NCBI GenBank assembly: GCA_003586115.2
Contig: QVOM02000073.1
Coordinates: forward strand, 39,853,369-39,917,368
Length of the DNA stretch: 64,000 bases
From: Salvator merianae
Taxonomy: Eukaryota; Chordata; Lepidosauria; Squamata; Teiidae
Direction: 5' to 3'
This document shows, one piece after another, positions 12,068 to 24,744 of this stretch. A program made the position numbers and the translations under genes. The notes beneath the pieces were generated by a model that was not told the DNA's origin, did not search any database, and worked only from the letters and a program-made list of their open reading frames with translations. Position 1 is the first letter of the stretch; every line of letters starts with the position of its first letter.

Positions 12068-12391
12068 TAGGGATGTGCATGAATGAAATTCACATTTTCT
12101 TTTCACTGTCATACTGAAAACATGTATTTTTACTTTGCAAATCACAACATCAAAAAAATGGTTTTGCATTCATTTTTTGTGATGTTTTACCCACTGAAAA
12201 TGCCCTTTTCATGGGTTAAAAAAATTGGAAAAATCTAATTGAATTTTTCATTTTTGCAAGGGGGAAGACTGGTTTGATTCAACTGAACTCTGAAAATGTG
12301 AAAAACCACATTTTTGTTTCGATGAGAATATCCATAAATATGAAATATTCAATCGAATTTGCGAATGCAAATTGAATTTTGCCCATCTCTA
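12068..12391. mobile_element. hAT-type MITE, 324 bp, with 8-bp target duplication
   Basis: The left terminus is TAGGGATGTGCATGAATG and the right terminus reads, in reverse complement, TAGAGATGGGCAAAATTC. The flanks are ATATCAAC (12060-12067) and ATATCAGC (12392-12399), an 8-bp duplication with one change, which is diagnostic of the hAT superfamily. The interior is A/T-rich with AAATT/AATTT inverted motifs and no ORF. It shares its terminal motif with the larger element at 51781-52948. Confidence 0.85.
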
Positions 12392-14060
12392 ATATCAGCT
12401 GATCCCTATTACCTCATCAGTTGTTCCTTTGAAAGGAACTGGAGTGACCCAGTGAAGTTACAATTCCCTTTTTCTAAATCAGGAGAGTGAGGGAAACAGA
12501 CTGAGGGAAAGGAAAAGCACAAATTATAACTTTCTTGGGTCTTATCTTGATTGGAGACGGGCTTGACAGCTCAGGGAGTGGATAAATGTTACCAAAACAC
12601 ACACAGTTAAGCTAAAGGAAGTTTCCATAGCAACACTGGAAGGTTTAATTTGGTGGGAGTTCCCCACACTCCGGAGAAGTTTATCAATATATTTGCAAGA
12701 GCTAAGCAAAGGCAGAGGTCCACAGACCTTAGAGATACTCAATCATGCATATCCCCTGGGCTGGTGCCAAAGGGAGATATCATGAATGTCTGACTAAGCT
12801 TTCAAACTCCAGTTGACCATACTATGCTAGTACCCAGTGGTTCAAGGTTGGGCTGCCCTAGAACTTATCAGTAGTTAATCAGTTCAAAGCCTTGGAGTGA
12901 AAGAGGCAGCTCAGATTTCTTCTTTTTGCCCAGTAGTGATTTGAGCAAAGATCTTAGTCCTTGTAGGAGCAGAAACCCATTCACACAGCAAATACCCACA
13001 CATGCACGCACACACACAATACATAGTCTTGTGGCATACTTTGGCAGGAGCATACACACTGCAAGAGAGCACCTACTCTTATATATCAAAATGTATCCTC
13101 AGGATCTAAGGTCAGATGTTACAGAGGAAACTAGAGTAAATAAAATATTCGTGTACATTTGAGCATTCCAGGACAATTTTAAGCAAGGTACAATGATTAA
13201 ATTAACTATTAGATTTAGGTGCCCACATTTGCAATTTTTTTGTCTTGCTGGTCTTTCACTGAGGGCAGGGACCCTGCTTCCTCAAATAGGGTCTGCCTTC
13301 AAAATCTGATGGTATTAAGCTGATTTTGTGGCATACTTAGCTAGACAATTGCTATGGCTTATATGGTGGAAAGCAGAAAATACTGAGTAGTTGATCAAGG
13401 TGTGGGGGAGTGACTGTTCTGGTCACACCTGCCTTTTGCAGCTAAGATGGATTCTGATATGGAAGCAAGTTCATGCTTCAATGGTCACTCACCCCTTTCA
13501 ACTCAGATTCTTTATATACAGCTACACATGCCTCGTCTATACCTTGGTATCATAACAGCTATGTTGTAACTCAAGTCTATGGGTGTACAGAAAGTTCAAA
13601 CTATTATTTTGTATAGCACAGGCAGATACCTGCATGGTATCTACACCCGGGATTTAATTGGACAGGAAGCTTAGTCCAATTATATTCTGATATCTTATTG
13701 CTTGTGTGAGGTTCCAGCTGAAGCTAATCTTAGATGAAATGCGGGTAAAGGACATTCTTACCATGTAAGCAAAACAAACTCATGCTAAGATGTTCGCCGC
13801 AGTGGTTGCGCAAAAATATTGTAAAAGTCATCCTTCTCATGATCTTCCAAGATATCTGGCTGACATTCTTTGAAAATAAGATGGGCTAAAAGGAACTTTA
13901 GTCTAATCCCACAGTTCAGTCTCTTTCTGTAGCCATATGTGTATTTTATTTCAAAGTAATTTCCAATAGACTCAATGAAATTATGCTACAATTCTGTACA
14001 AGTTTACACACTTACATGGGAACCACATCTCATCCACATGGGTCCTGGCTGAAAACAGAA
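12392..14060. other. non-coding; no gene recognised
   Basis: AT-rich sequence with no supported exon or repeat family. A CA-rich stretch lies at about 12993-13020. Short open frames here have no recognisable content. Confidence 0.55.
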
Positions 14061-16340
14061 ATATAAGAACATAAGAACATAAGAGGAGCCTTGCTGGATC
14101 AGGCCATGGGCCATCTAGTCCAGCACTCCATTTTACATAGTGGCCCACTAATTGCTTCTGGGCATTCTCAAGCAGAATATAAAGGCAAAACCTTCACCTG
14201 CTCTTGACTCCCTGCAAATGGTTTTACAGATATCCTGCCTGTCTTTCCAACCTGGAGACAGTACCTAGGCATCCATTCTAGTAGCCATTGATACACCTGA
14301 CCTCCATGAATCTGTCCAATCCTTTCTTCAGTGTGGCCTCACCATAGATTTGTAAAGAGGCATAATGACACTTGCCGACTTGTTTTCTATTCCCTTCCTT
14401 ATTACCCCTAGTGCTGAATTTGCTTTTTTCACTGCTGCTGCACACTGGGTTGACACCTTCATTGAGCCGTCTACCAGAACCCCAAGATCCTTTTCCTGGT
14501 CTGTCACAGAAAGTTTGGCCCCCATCAGTTTATAGGTATAATTGGGGTTCTTTGCCCCAACGTGCACCACTTTGCAGTTGCTAAGATTGAAGTGCATTTG
14601 CCACTTCGTTGCCCACTCACCCAATGTCAAGAGATACCTCTGGAGCTCTTTACAATCGCTTTCAGTTTTTCCCACCCTGAACAATTTAGTGTCATCAGCA
14701 AACTTTGCTAACTCACTACTTACCCCTATGTCTAGATCGTTTATGAATAAATTAAAAAGAAGGGGGCCTGGTACTGAACCGTGTACCACTTTTCACCTCT
14801 TTCCACTCTTAGAACTGACCATTTTTTCCTATTCTCTGTTTCCTGTCCTTAAGCCAGTTGCCAATCCAGGACAGGACCTGTTCTCTTATTCCGTGACTGC
14901 TGAGTTTACTCAGGAATCTTGATGAGGGACTTTGTCAAAAGCCTTCTAAAAGTCCAGATAGACAATGTCAACTGGGTCACCTTGATCCACATGTTTATTA
15001 ACACTTTCAAAGAATTCTAACAAGTTTGTAAGGCATGATTTACCTTTGCAGAAGCCATGCTGATTTCCTTTCAAGCAGTACTTGCTCTTCTATGTGTTCA
15101 GTAATCTTATCCTTAATTATGTTTTCCATCACTTTACCTGGAACTGATGTTAAGCTGACTGGTCTGTAATTTCCTGGATCACCCCTGGATCCATTTTTGA
15201 AGATCAGTGTCACATTTGCCACCCTCCCGTCTTCAGGCACAGAGACAAATTTTAGGGAAAGATTATATATTTAGACTAGAAGCTCAGCAATTTCAAATTT
15301 GAGTTCTTTAAGATGGATGCCATCTGGTCCTGGTGATTTGTTAGCATTTAGTTTATGAAGACATGCAAGAACCTCCTTCTTGGTTACCGCTATCTGACCT
15401 ACTTCTTCTGACTCCCTCCCTGAATGGATTGACTCAGCTGCGGGCATATGTTCTCTATCCTCCTCAGTAAAAACAGAGGCAAAAACTTCATTTAGCCTTT
15501 TTGCAATCTCTATGTCCTCTGTAATTATCCCCTTCTGTTCATTATGATCTAGTGGTCCAACTGCTTTTCTGGTTGGATTCCTACTTAAAGAATTTCTTGT
15601 TATTTCTCTTGATGTTCTTAGCAATGTGCTCCTCAAAGTTCTTCTTAACATTGCTAATTGCTGCCTTGCATTGTTCTGCCAGAGTTTGTGTTTTTTCCTG
15701 TTCTCCTCATTAGGGCAAACCTTCCATTTTCTGAATGCTCTTTCTTTGCTTTTAATGACTTCCCTTACTGCATTTGTAAGCCACACTGGTGTCCTCTTGG
15801 ACTTGGCAGTCCCTTTCCTTGTTTTAGGTATGCATTCTAATTGAGCCTCCATTAATGTGTTTTTAAATAGTTTCCATGCATTTTGGAGTGATTGAACTCT
15901 TCCAACTTTCCCTTTCAATTTTCTTTTTACCAGTTTTCTCATTTTGGGGAAATTTCCCTTATGAAAGTTTAAGGTCTCTGTGTTTGATTGTGTCAACAAC
16001 TTACTGTCTGTATTTAAATTGAAAGTTATCACATTATTATCACTGTTCCCTACTGGATCAGTTACAGTGACATTTTGTACTAGATCCTGTGTATTACTTA
16101 GGAACAAGTCCTGGATTCCCTTTCCTCTGGTTGGTTCCATAACCAGTTGCTCAAGAGAACAATCATTTAGCATGGAAAATGTATGGTTTTCCTCCCTCCA
16201 TGATTCAGTGTTTGGAGGGTTGAATGCACTTAGTTGGCACCCCTTTTCTGACATGATGGCCAGAGAAACCAGATTAGTAAGGGAGGCAAAATTGGAGTTA
16301 GAAGCCCCTACATTAGCATCAGTAAAGGAAAACAACCTTT
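14061..16340 (-). mobile_element. CR1 LINE, 5'-truncated and degenerate
   Basis: Read on the minus strand from about 16340 to 14061. The first open segment (16335-15271) holds the end of the endonuclease domain (LEQLVMEPTRGKGIQDLFLS, then DNNVITFNLN) and the start of reverse transcriptase (LNANKSPGPDGIHLKELK). The next (15240-15040) has GNYRPVSLTSVPGKVMENII. The region 15060-14900 retains the HGFCKGKSC / YLDFxKAFDKVPH core across frameshifts. The last (14789-14328) carries the catalytic box as FADDTKLF and EKDLGVLVD. The 3' end is AAGAACATAAGAACATAAG, a CR1-type terminal repeat, at 14063-14083. Stops and frameshifts make it inactive; the 5' endonuclease half is missing. Confidence 0.95.
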
Positions 16341-19300
16341 CTCATCCAGGTTCTCTTGCACTGTTCAACTTCTTCCTCACTGCATTTTCTCCAAGATTCT
16401 TCCAGCTTTGGACACAAGATGCCCACAAATATCAACTGTTGAGGAGCCACATCACGGGAAAACTATAGAAATATTTTTGAATACGGTCATCTTTTGACCA
16501 TACCCAAATACTTGGAAAATGACACTGATGAATCTAACACAAGCATATTCTTCTGTCAGAGGCCTGTGGTTCTGGTATTTCTGCCTAGCAGGCAGTTGTT
16601 TAAAGGGACAGAAACAAAAAAGCAACTCTGTTTCCAAGTACATGTTTAGGGGATTCTGGGGAAATTATTCAAAAAGAACTGATATGTGGAATTTCTAAGA
16701 TGGCCAGATGCAGAAAGCAGAGTTTCTATAACCTTTAATAGTTATTAAAAAAAAAAAAAAAATACACTAAAAGACTGTCCACATAAGTGTTAAAGGAGGA
16801 GGATCTCTAGTCTTCTTCTGCGAACTTTGGGAATTCTTTGATTTTGTCATATTGCCAAGAGTTCCACAGCTGTATAAATTGAAATGAGTATAATTGTTAC
16901 TGCTGGGTATTAATGTAAAAACTTGAGGGTTTTTTCCTTCTTTGCAGCTCTGTGTCTGCAAGGCAGAAGATTGTTGCATGTGTTCAGCTTAGCAAAATAT
17001 ACTCATTCATTTGTTGGCTTTCTGCTGTGAGTTAGATCGTGCCTATTAGATATGGGCTATAATAAAATTTCAAAATAAACTGGCTGAAGTCCAAGTACTT
17101 GTTACAGCATAGCTCATTACCACTTTCAGTGCCAAATGAGACTGGTGCAACTCCTTTCCCTAATCCCTTTTTATTACTACTATTCGTGCCTCCTCTCTTT
17201 AAATCCATGTACCTGCACTGTTGATGTGGTTGAAGATTGAACAGGAGATGGGAGAATGGAAGCATCCTTAGATGACTGCCTACATTCCATTCAACATGGC
17301 ATGTTCAATACACCCATAGGACAAGGCTTGACAGAATGACCAGGCAGAATCTGCATGACTATAGAGCCTTCCACTTTTAGGACCAAAACATTTCCTGAGT
17401 TTACATTCCCCAGCATCAACAATTTTGTCCAATGATGCAGAAAATGGCCACAGAAATAGGTCATTTCCTGTGCTATCATAAACAGGATTGTGCCACAGAA
17501 TGGAACAACATGCTACACGGTTAGGTCCACACTAAGCAGTGGGAAGGGTGATGCCGGAAAGCACCATCAGAGTAAAACTTTTTGAAGCCTGCAGGAAAGG
17601 CACCTCTGACAGCACTTTCTGCCCTGCTTCATTCTACATTATGAATGAACTTCCAAATAAATAGGGTTAATTCTCAAAGAACCCTCCCTTGGCATTCCAA
17701 GCTGGCCAACTGCACACCAAGTAGCCTGGAAATGGGCAGGATTTCCTTACCTTAAATATTTAAAGCAAAGAGTGGTATTTCTTATAAGGGGTTATGTAGG
17801 GTTTCTCACATACAGAGGAGTCTAGGCTCAAAAACTTTTGAGGGCCTCCTTGTTCTGTGATTCTGCACCCATTTTTAGTTGCAAGCATATGATCTTGGAA
17901 CTCGTAACTTCATTATTTATTTGTTGTGTCCCACTTTGCGCTTTATTAGGGACTGAAAGGCAGGATATAAATAATAAATGGAATTTGATATTTTAAAGTT
18001 TTGTAAACAAGTCTCTTTGAATTCCTCGGAATCTATTTCTGGATATTGTTAGAACTAAAGGGGAATAGGATGGCAAATGAGATGTCTTTGCATATGGGAT
18101 TTTTTTTTGTGTACTAGAAACCTGAGATGGATGGGAAGAACACAGAAAGGAAAATGGAAAGGTGAGGAGAGTCATGTTATGCAAGGCACAACACAGACAT
18201 TGTGACCATCCAACACAATTCTGTGAGAAGTTACAGATTGTCTATGCAGTGTGCCTTCTGATCAGAATAACAATAACAAAAATTACCTCTGAGGTGACTT
18301 TTGAGACTGTTTGAAGGTGGGATTGTTCACATGCCAGTCTGCCCCTCCCCCTTCTCATGAACATTCTAAACCAGAAATGGTAGATGAGAGATGGGATGAG
18401 AACCTAAGGGCCATAAGCTACTATCTCTGGGGAGCTTTGGAGATGCTAGTTTTGCTACATGGGAATGCAGCCTCAGTTAACACCTGTAGTAGGAGATAAA
18501 TTATTTTTCTTGACTGAGCCCTAAGAAGCAGCACATTGTTCAAGCAATGATAGACCACAGATTCTGCAGGGCCCAGCTGACATACAGGAGTGTTGCATTC
18601 AACCTGGAAGTCCTTCTCCTAGTTCAAAGAATTAAACCCCACTGTGCCTCTGTCTTTAAGTTGGGCAGAGGGGGTCCCCTTAACTATTTTAAATTACAAA
18701 ATTATATGAAACTATATTATACGAAAGTACTGTAATTATATTTCTATCTCACTATTCCCCCATGGAAGTGAAGACGGCATACATGCTTTGCTTCCTTTAT
18801 CCGTGTAAGATGAAAATATGGCTCACAAAGGTCCAGCTGAACTCTTTCTCCTCCTTTGCTGCCGCCATTGTCCCAATTTTTAACTTTTTAAAGGTGCAGG
18901 ATAGACCAGTTGAATGTGGTCAAAGGTCAGCTTGTCAAGATCTTAACTAATCAGGATTTGATCCTGGGTTCTCCCCAGTTTTCATCCAGTACTCTAATTT
19001 CTAAAATAGAAGGGGGTTCTTAGCTTTCACAAGGCTTCCAGAGGCATGGCTCATTACTCTCTATTCCTATCTCTCACCAACATTTATTCAAGGAGAACTT
19101 AATGGGGACTTTCACTGTCATTTAGTCCCAGTACCTCTGTCCTGAAGATGCTACTTCCACAACTAGGAGTGTTCAATTTGCTTTGGGAGAGGGTCAGGAT
19201 CCAGCAAACAAAAAGGAGAGCCAGAGACACATGTCAGCCCTACTTGGAAGAGAAGTAATATGTTTTGCACAACACAGATGAGCACAAAAAGAAAATAAAG

Positions 19301-19513
19301 GAAAAATTGGAGCAGGTCATGACAACTCAGTGAAGAAACACCTCTTAGTGGAAATTCAAGTCTTAGGCTTCTGTCATAAACAGAAACAAATATGTGGCAT
19401 TTGAACTTAGAGCAGGAGTGTAAATGTGAAAGCCATATTGGTCACCATAAAGCTTCAGCATTCAGTGTTCTTACCTGGAATTAAGCCCACTGATTACATG
19501 GGATTTGCTTCTG
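16341..19513. other. non-coding; a LINE tail and a MITE remnant, no gene
   Basis: About 17911-17985 is an L2-like LINE tail (TTTATTTGTTGTGTCCCAC ... GGCAGGATATAAATAATAAA). About 18302-18410 is a reverse-oriented partial copy of the 19514-19743 MITE (GGGATTGTTCACATGCCAGT then CTGCCCCTCCCCC). A poly-A run is at 16746-16762. Nothing else was recognised. Confidence 0.5.
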
Positions 19514-19743
19514 AGGCTGTGATCAGACATAACAAAAGAAGTGCCTCAGAGGCACCTCAGGGAGACAGTGTGTGGCCCTCTCCTGTCCTCAACCTTCTCT
19601 AATTCTTCTTTTCTAGCATAGAATGTTCAGGAGATGGGGGAGGGGCAGACTGGGGTGTGAATAATCCCAACTCAGAGCCTTCAATAAGATACCTCAGATT
19701 TATTTATTTATTTATTTATTGTTACTGTGTCTGATCACAGCCT
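19514..19743. mobile_element. MITE, 230 bp, with about 17-bp terminal inverted repeats
   Basis: The left end is AGGCTGTGATCAGACATAAC and the right end TGTCTGATCACAGCCT is its reverse complement. The interior has a C/T-rich block, TTCTAGCATAGAATGTTC and GGGGGAGGGGCAGACTGG, and a (TTTA)n run. The same order of motifs recurs at 56855-57055, and degenerate copies lie at about 36985-37130 and, reversed, 18302-18410. Superfamily is not determined because no clean duplication flanks it. Confidence 0.75.
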
Positions 19744-22398
19744 GACTGTAGCCATGCCCAGGACAAGGGTTGAAGCTGGACAAACCTTTAACTGTGACCA
19801 AAGTTCTTGGTTGCTTCTCAGACTATTAAATTAGGATTCAGGACCAAGGCAACCATTTGGAATCTTCACACTTGAATCTAGGAAACATCAATAAAGCCTT
19901 TCAGCTGAGACCATCTTCCATGAATTTACTCTAGTGGGAATTGGGAACAAGTTGCAACAGGAGCTCCTGGGATGACTCAAGGCTTTGAGGAGGAAGCTGT
20001 TTTGCATCCAAATATGAAGAACAGAACTGTCACAAAAATGAAATAGTCTCAAACCTTTTTACAAAAAAAAAAAAATACTGTCCCTACACTGTTGCATTTG
20101 CTCACTTTCAACATCTGTATAACATTTCTTAGTGGACTTCAGATATCATACTATTTTATAAGTGGTGAGGGGTGGTAGAGCATTCATTTTTTACAGCAGA
20201 AGTGTCCTAACAATACCTATTTCAAAAAAGTGTCATAGGAAGGCATAAACAGTCTAAAGCCTTTCCCACAGCAAAGCAGGGAATGGTTACCTCCCACTTA
20301 TGAGATCGCACTTTTTAGCAGCATTTTTCCTCTTTTTCTTTCTTTTTTTTTTCTTTACTAGGAAATCAATACCAACCAGTTTCGGAAAGGGGACACCAAA
20401 GTTAGGGAAGCCCCTTTCCAACAAGGCAAAATATACCAGAAGTTGGGATGTTCTAAAAATGCCTTCAGATTAATGTTTCTATTTCTCATTAGGACAGTCA
20501 CACTGTTAGCTTCCCCACTACTACCCCGATGCAGAGAAATCCTCATTCCATACAATGGGTCAGCAGATGCAACAGACGGCTTCAAGAAACTTGGTCACAT
20601 GGGGAGCAGCTGAGCCATTGTCAGTGCTGCTTTAATGTGGAGAAGGAGCTGGCCTTGTCCCCTCCCGAAGCCACGGCTTGTCATGCAAAGCAATGTTGTG
20701 GCTGAGATCAAGAGCCAACTGGTGAAAGAAGATTCCCACAGATACCTCAAAATGCAAAACAAGGCAGCCGTCCTCTGCCTCCTCTGGCATGGAGACGAAT
20801 GGGAATGGCAGCTGTTTAAAGGACCCCTGATGGGATCTCATCTGTCACCCCAACCCCTGGGGAATTGGGATTGAAATAAATCTGCCTGGATGCAGTCTCT
20901 GGGGATGGGTGATATATCATTTTATTTCTGAACCTATAAAGTGTTTGATGCCATCCATAAGCTTATGTTTCCAATATGCAGAAATGCTGTAGTAGTGTTT
21001 TCATTTAAGGGCATACCCTTGCTTGTACTTTGGGGGCAATTAATATCACCTAGCAGCTGCATACTGGAATATTGTGATCTAATTTTTATATGTGAGAAGA
21101 AATGGGCTTTGGGGTATGTTTGCCTCTTTCATTCTGATAAGTTACCATACTAATATAAAGCTTCTATGTAATTCTAAACAATCATCTGCATTTGTGGAGG
21201 GATCTTAGCTTTAAGGGAAAGTCAAAGGGTACAAAGAATTCTGAAATTATAAATTCAGACTTGGATCCTGATTTTTTTTTTAACACTTCAGCTTCTCTTT
21301 ACAGCTCTGATCACAAATGTATTTTACTAAAATCAGAAAAAGGAGCATCAAAGACAGACCTCAGAGATCACATATGTCAAAGTTATTTGCTAGGGGAGCA
21401 GGACATTAAAGCAACTCAGCTGCCTTGCTGTAAAACCCTGAAATTAAGCATAATTTGACATCCTGAATGTTGCTGTTAAATGTTTCCCTTATATGGAGGT
21501 TTCTCAAAATATCCAGTACAAGGCAAGCCCTGTAAATGTCAGTGAGACTCTCAGGTGGTGGACAAATTTCACTGTTTCATTGCAAATTCATATTTGTGTT
21601 ACGTCTCCATTCTCTGAATATATTATTTTTCATGATGTGAAGATCTACTTGGGATGAAAAAAAGTTAAGCTTCTAGGTGATCAAGGAATGAAAGTTTTGA
21701 GAAAGCCTTAAGCAAAAGAAATGAAAAATACTTGGAATGGATGAGGGTAAATTTGAAAGGTTTCTGACACCTAGACATCTATTCCAGTTTCAGATAATGG
21801 TTTTTAACAGCAATAGCCAAAAATAATACTGTCCCAGGGAAAAAAAGGCTCAGTGACAACTTCTAAATTACAGTGGAGACCTGTAGCAGCAGCAACAACA
21901 GTAGCAATTGTTATTGAATGTGTGTCTATAACAGCAAAGCATTTATTTGGACAGGGTTTGCAAAGAAAGCTTTTTACAGCCACAAAAGCAGCATGCTTAC
22001 TCTCAAGAAAGTCTCTCTGAACTTATTTATTTATTTATTGGATTTGTATGCCTCCCCTCTCCGAAGACTCGTAAGAACTCCTAAGTAATATGTCAGCTTC
22101 TGGGATTCTTCATCATTTCCCCTCCTGCCTTCTCCTCTGTTTCCCTGACATGGAAATAGATACCCAACTGTAAAGAAAGAAAATCCTTGTGCAAAGACAA
22201 TTTGCATTGAAGTGGAGGGATGGCTCTGATTCCATACTGAGTATGTAACTAATATTGTTAACCGTTGACAGCCATGAACATGAATCTCAAGGAGGCACAC
22301 TATTGAAAGCACCCCAGTTGACCGCCTTGGCTTACAGTAGGGGCACCACTTAGGGAGGGCAAGGGGGTGGTTTTTGAGCTCAAGCCTCCATGCCAGAG
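19744..22398. other. non-coding; no gene recognised
   Basis: No confident features apart from T-rich runs (about 20330-20353) and a LINE-tail-like (TTTA)n ... GGATTTGTATGCCTCCCCTC segment at about 22022-22075. Several short open frames have no known domains. Confidence 0.5.
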
Positions 22399-22775
22399 TC
22401 ATAGAATCATAGAATAGAATCATAGAGTTGGAAGGGACCTCTAGGGTCATCGAGTCCAACCCCCTGCTCAATGCAGGATTCACTAAAGCATTCCAGACAG
22501 ATAACTGTCCAGCCTCTCCTTGAAGACCTCCAGCGAAGGAGAGCCCACCACCTCCTGTGGCAACCTGTTCCAATGACTGATTGCCCTTACGGTCAGGAAG
22601 TTTTTCCTAATATCTAGCCTGTATCTACTCCCTTGAAGTTTCATCCCATTGTTTCTAGTCCTTCCTTCTTGCGCAACTGAGAATAGGGCCAATCCTTCTG
22701 CACTGTGACAGCCCTTCAGATACTTGAAAACAGCTATCATGTCTCCTCTCAGTCTTCTCTTACAGTCTACGTAAC
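22399..22775 (-). mobile_element. CR1 LINE 3' end, severely 5'-truncated
   Basis: The minus strand encodes the CR1 ORF2 C-terminus (RRLRGDMIAVFKYLKGCH ... FLTVRAISHWNRLPQEVVGS ... LDSYL). The 3' UTR then ends with the hallmark that reads on the plus strand as TCATAGAATCATAGAATAGA ... GAGTTGGAAGGGACC. Only the last roughly 370 bases are present. Confidence 0.93.
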
Positions 22776-23451
22776 TGTTCTTGTCGTTGGCTCTTAGCAA
22801 TACACGTGAAGTGAATTTTCGTGCAACCATAGATGGATAACAGGTGGCCCTCCAGATGTTAGTGCTTCACTGACATCAGCCCCAGTCAGGATGGGAGCAG
22901 CGGCACAGCTGAAGGGCCACATGTTAGCCACCGCCATGATATCCCATTCCACACAGCCACATGCACTTCAGAGGCACTTACGGCTCGCATTCTCTCCTCT
23001 CTGCCTCACTCTTAGAAAGAAAAGAGTCTGTACAAAGAACTACTGTGGAGCTCACAGAGTGAGCAGAATAAACTTACAAACAAGAGTGCATGAGGATGTA
23101 ATCCTTCCTATACTGTTTCCTTCCTAGAAAGCAAGGCTCCTTCGTGTTCTGGTTAGGTTAGGATACATTTCTTGTGAAGCCTGCTGAGGTTCCAGCTGTT
23201 AATCTTGAAAAAAAAACTCCTTTAATAAAGTTCCTGGGACTCTCTGCTCCCTTATGGAATTCTTTCACTCTCCACTCTGAAAACAGCTCGGAGTCACAAA
23301 AGACGACTGAAAAACCAAGCCAAGCAGCCCACCAACCGAACCCGGGAGTCTAACCCCAGGTGCTGAATTTCCTCCTGTAATAGACTGTGGGTTTATAACT
23401 GGAGCAAAATCCTGGCTTTACTCAAAAGCAACGTAGACACCGGTCAGAGAA

Positions 23452-24240
23452 CTATACGTAACCTTTGCCATGGCCCCCACCTGCTGGGGGGCTGGGCTGA
23501 GCCCAGGTCCCCTCCCCCTCCTCACTATCCAGATGTTGCCGGTTCGAAACTTGGAATTGTACAGGCGTAACAAGAACGGAGGGACGCCAGAAGAGAAAGT
23601 GGGATGGAGGAGAAAAGCAGAAGAGAAAGGGCTTTAAAGCTGGAACAGAGAGAAGAGCGCGCGTAAAGCAGTAGCTCTCACCCCCAAAAGACCGTGACGT
23701 TTTCCATTCCTTCTCTTTCCATCTTCTCCCTCGACGACGGAAAACAAATGGGCAAAATATTTCATTGCCCCCTTTCCCTCGTCTTCGACTCAGCCTGGAT
23801 CGTTGCGAGAAACGGGGGAGGGGCGGGAGCCTCGACTTCGTAGGAAACTGTGCTGAGGATGCAGAGACCGAAAAGGAGAAATGAGTCGACTCAGTTGCAT
23901 GCAATTGGTCTGCGGAGCGAGCTTCATTTCCTAGGCGGGTGAGGGAAGGGGGAGAAAAAAGAACGGATTCTCTTAATAGCCTCTCCTTCAGTCCTCGGCT
24001 GCCGGTGTTAGTTTGACTACAACCCTGTTTTACGCGCGCAGACCTTCGCCGTGCACAGGAGAAGGCACCAAACCGAAAGGCTTCTGGGAAACAAGGAAAA
24101 GACACCAGGGGCTTCGTTCTCTAGCCAACCTTTGTGATCCTACTGCGAACAAAGGGGAGAGGAGCGCGAGGACTCAGCATCCTGTGCTCCGGAACCCAGC
24201 AACAAATGGTCCCCCATTCTTTCCCACCCTCGCAGTACCC
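23452..24240. other. CpG-rich block with a long minus-strand open frame, function unknown
   Basis: CpG density is visibly raised compared with the AT-rich flanks. The minus strand is open for 217 codons (24105-23452), rich in Ser, Arg and Pro, with no domain, signal peptide or recognisable family. It may be a promoter or enhancer-type CpG island about 7-8 kb upstream of MSX2, or the start of an unannotated non-coding transcript. The open frame is more likely a by-product of GC content than a gene. Confidence 0.35.
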
Positions 24241-24246
24241 AAGACT

Positions 24247-24700
24247 AGCCATGTATTTATTGTATTGATTGAGTGATTGATTTTTATTTTTATCCCGTGC
24301 TTTGTCTTCACCAAATGTCTGAATATATACAATGAGGATGCCTGAAGCACCCCAAAGGGGAGACTATTCCGTGGCCTAGGGGCTGTCAGTGAGAAAGCTA
24401 TTCCACTCATCCCTACCCTTCAGTAACTGCTGAAGGCGGTGGCAACACCAACGGGGCCTCACCAGCAGATCTTAGGACACTGGCAGGTCTATATGGGAGG
24501 AGACATTCCTTTAGATATTTGGGGCCGAAGTCCTTCATAAGCTATAATGCAAGGGGCATGGGCATTCAAGTATTTCCTGCTCTCGGGAAAATTAAGTCAG
24601 GGGCTTCCTAATCGCTGGCATGCAGGATCATGTCGCTTCTGGCCCTGCGGAAAGCATACGGCCATCGGAAGTAATAGCCAGTGCAGGCAGCCTAATGATC
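24247..24700. repeat. interspersed repeat resembling a common squamate family (class uncertain)
   Basis: The order TTTATTTTTATCCCGTGCTT, then TTCCGTGGCCTAGGGGCTG, GAGAAAGCTATTCC, GGCAGGTCTATATGGGAGGA and TTCCTTTAGATATTTGGGGC matches my recollection of a frequent squamate interspersed repeat that includes a LINE-type tail followed by GGCCTGGGGC ... CCTTCAGATA ... GCCAGTGCAG. AGCCAGTGCAGGCAGCCTAA follows at about 24677. The family is not named with confidence. Confidence 0.4.
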
Positions 24701-24744
24701 CATGGATAAGCCAAATCTTTTTAACCCAGGCTAAAGTCTTTTAG

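Noticed and set aside
15271..16335. 354-codon minus-strand frame, the longest in the window
   Set aside because: It is CR1 LINE endonuclease/reverse-transcriptase sequence (LVMEPTRGKGIQDLF, NKSPGPDGIHLKEL), not a host gene.
22031..22573. 180-codon minus-strand open frame
   Set aside because: It overlaps the CR1 3' UTR and continues into unique DNA in a frame different from CR1 ORF2; no family resemblance.
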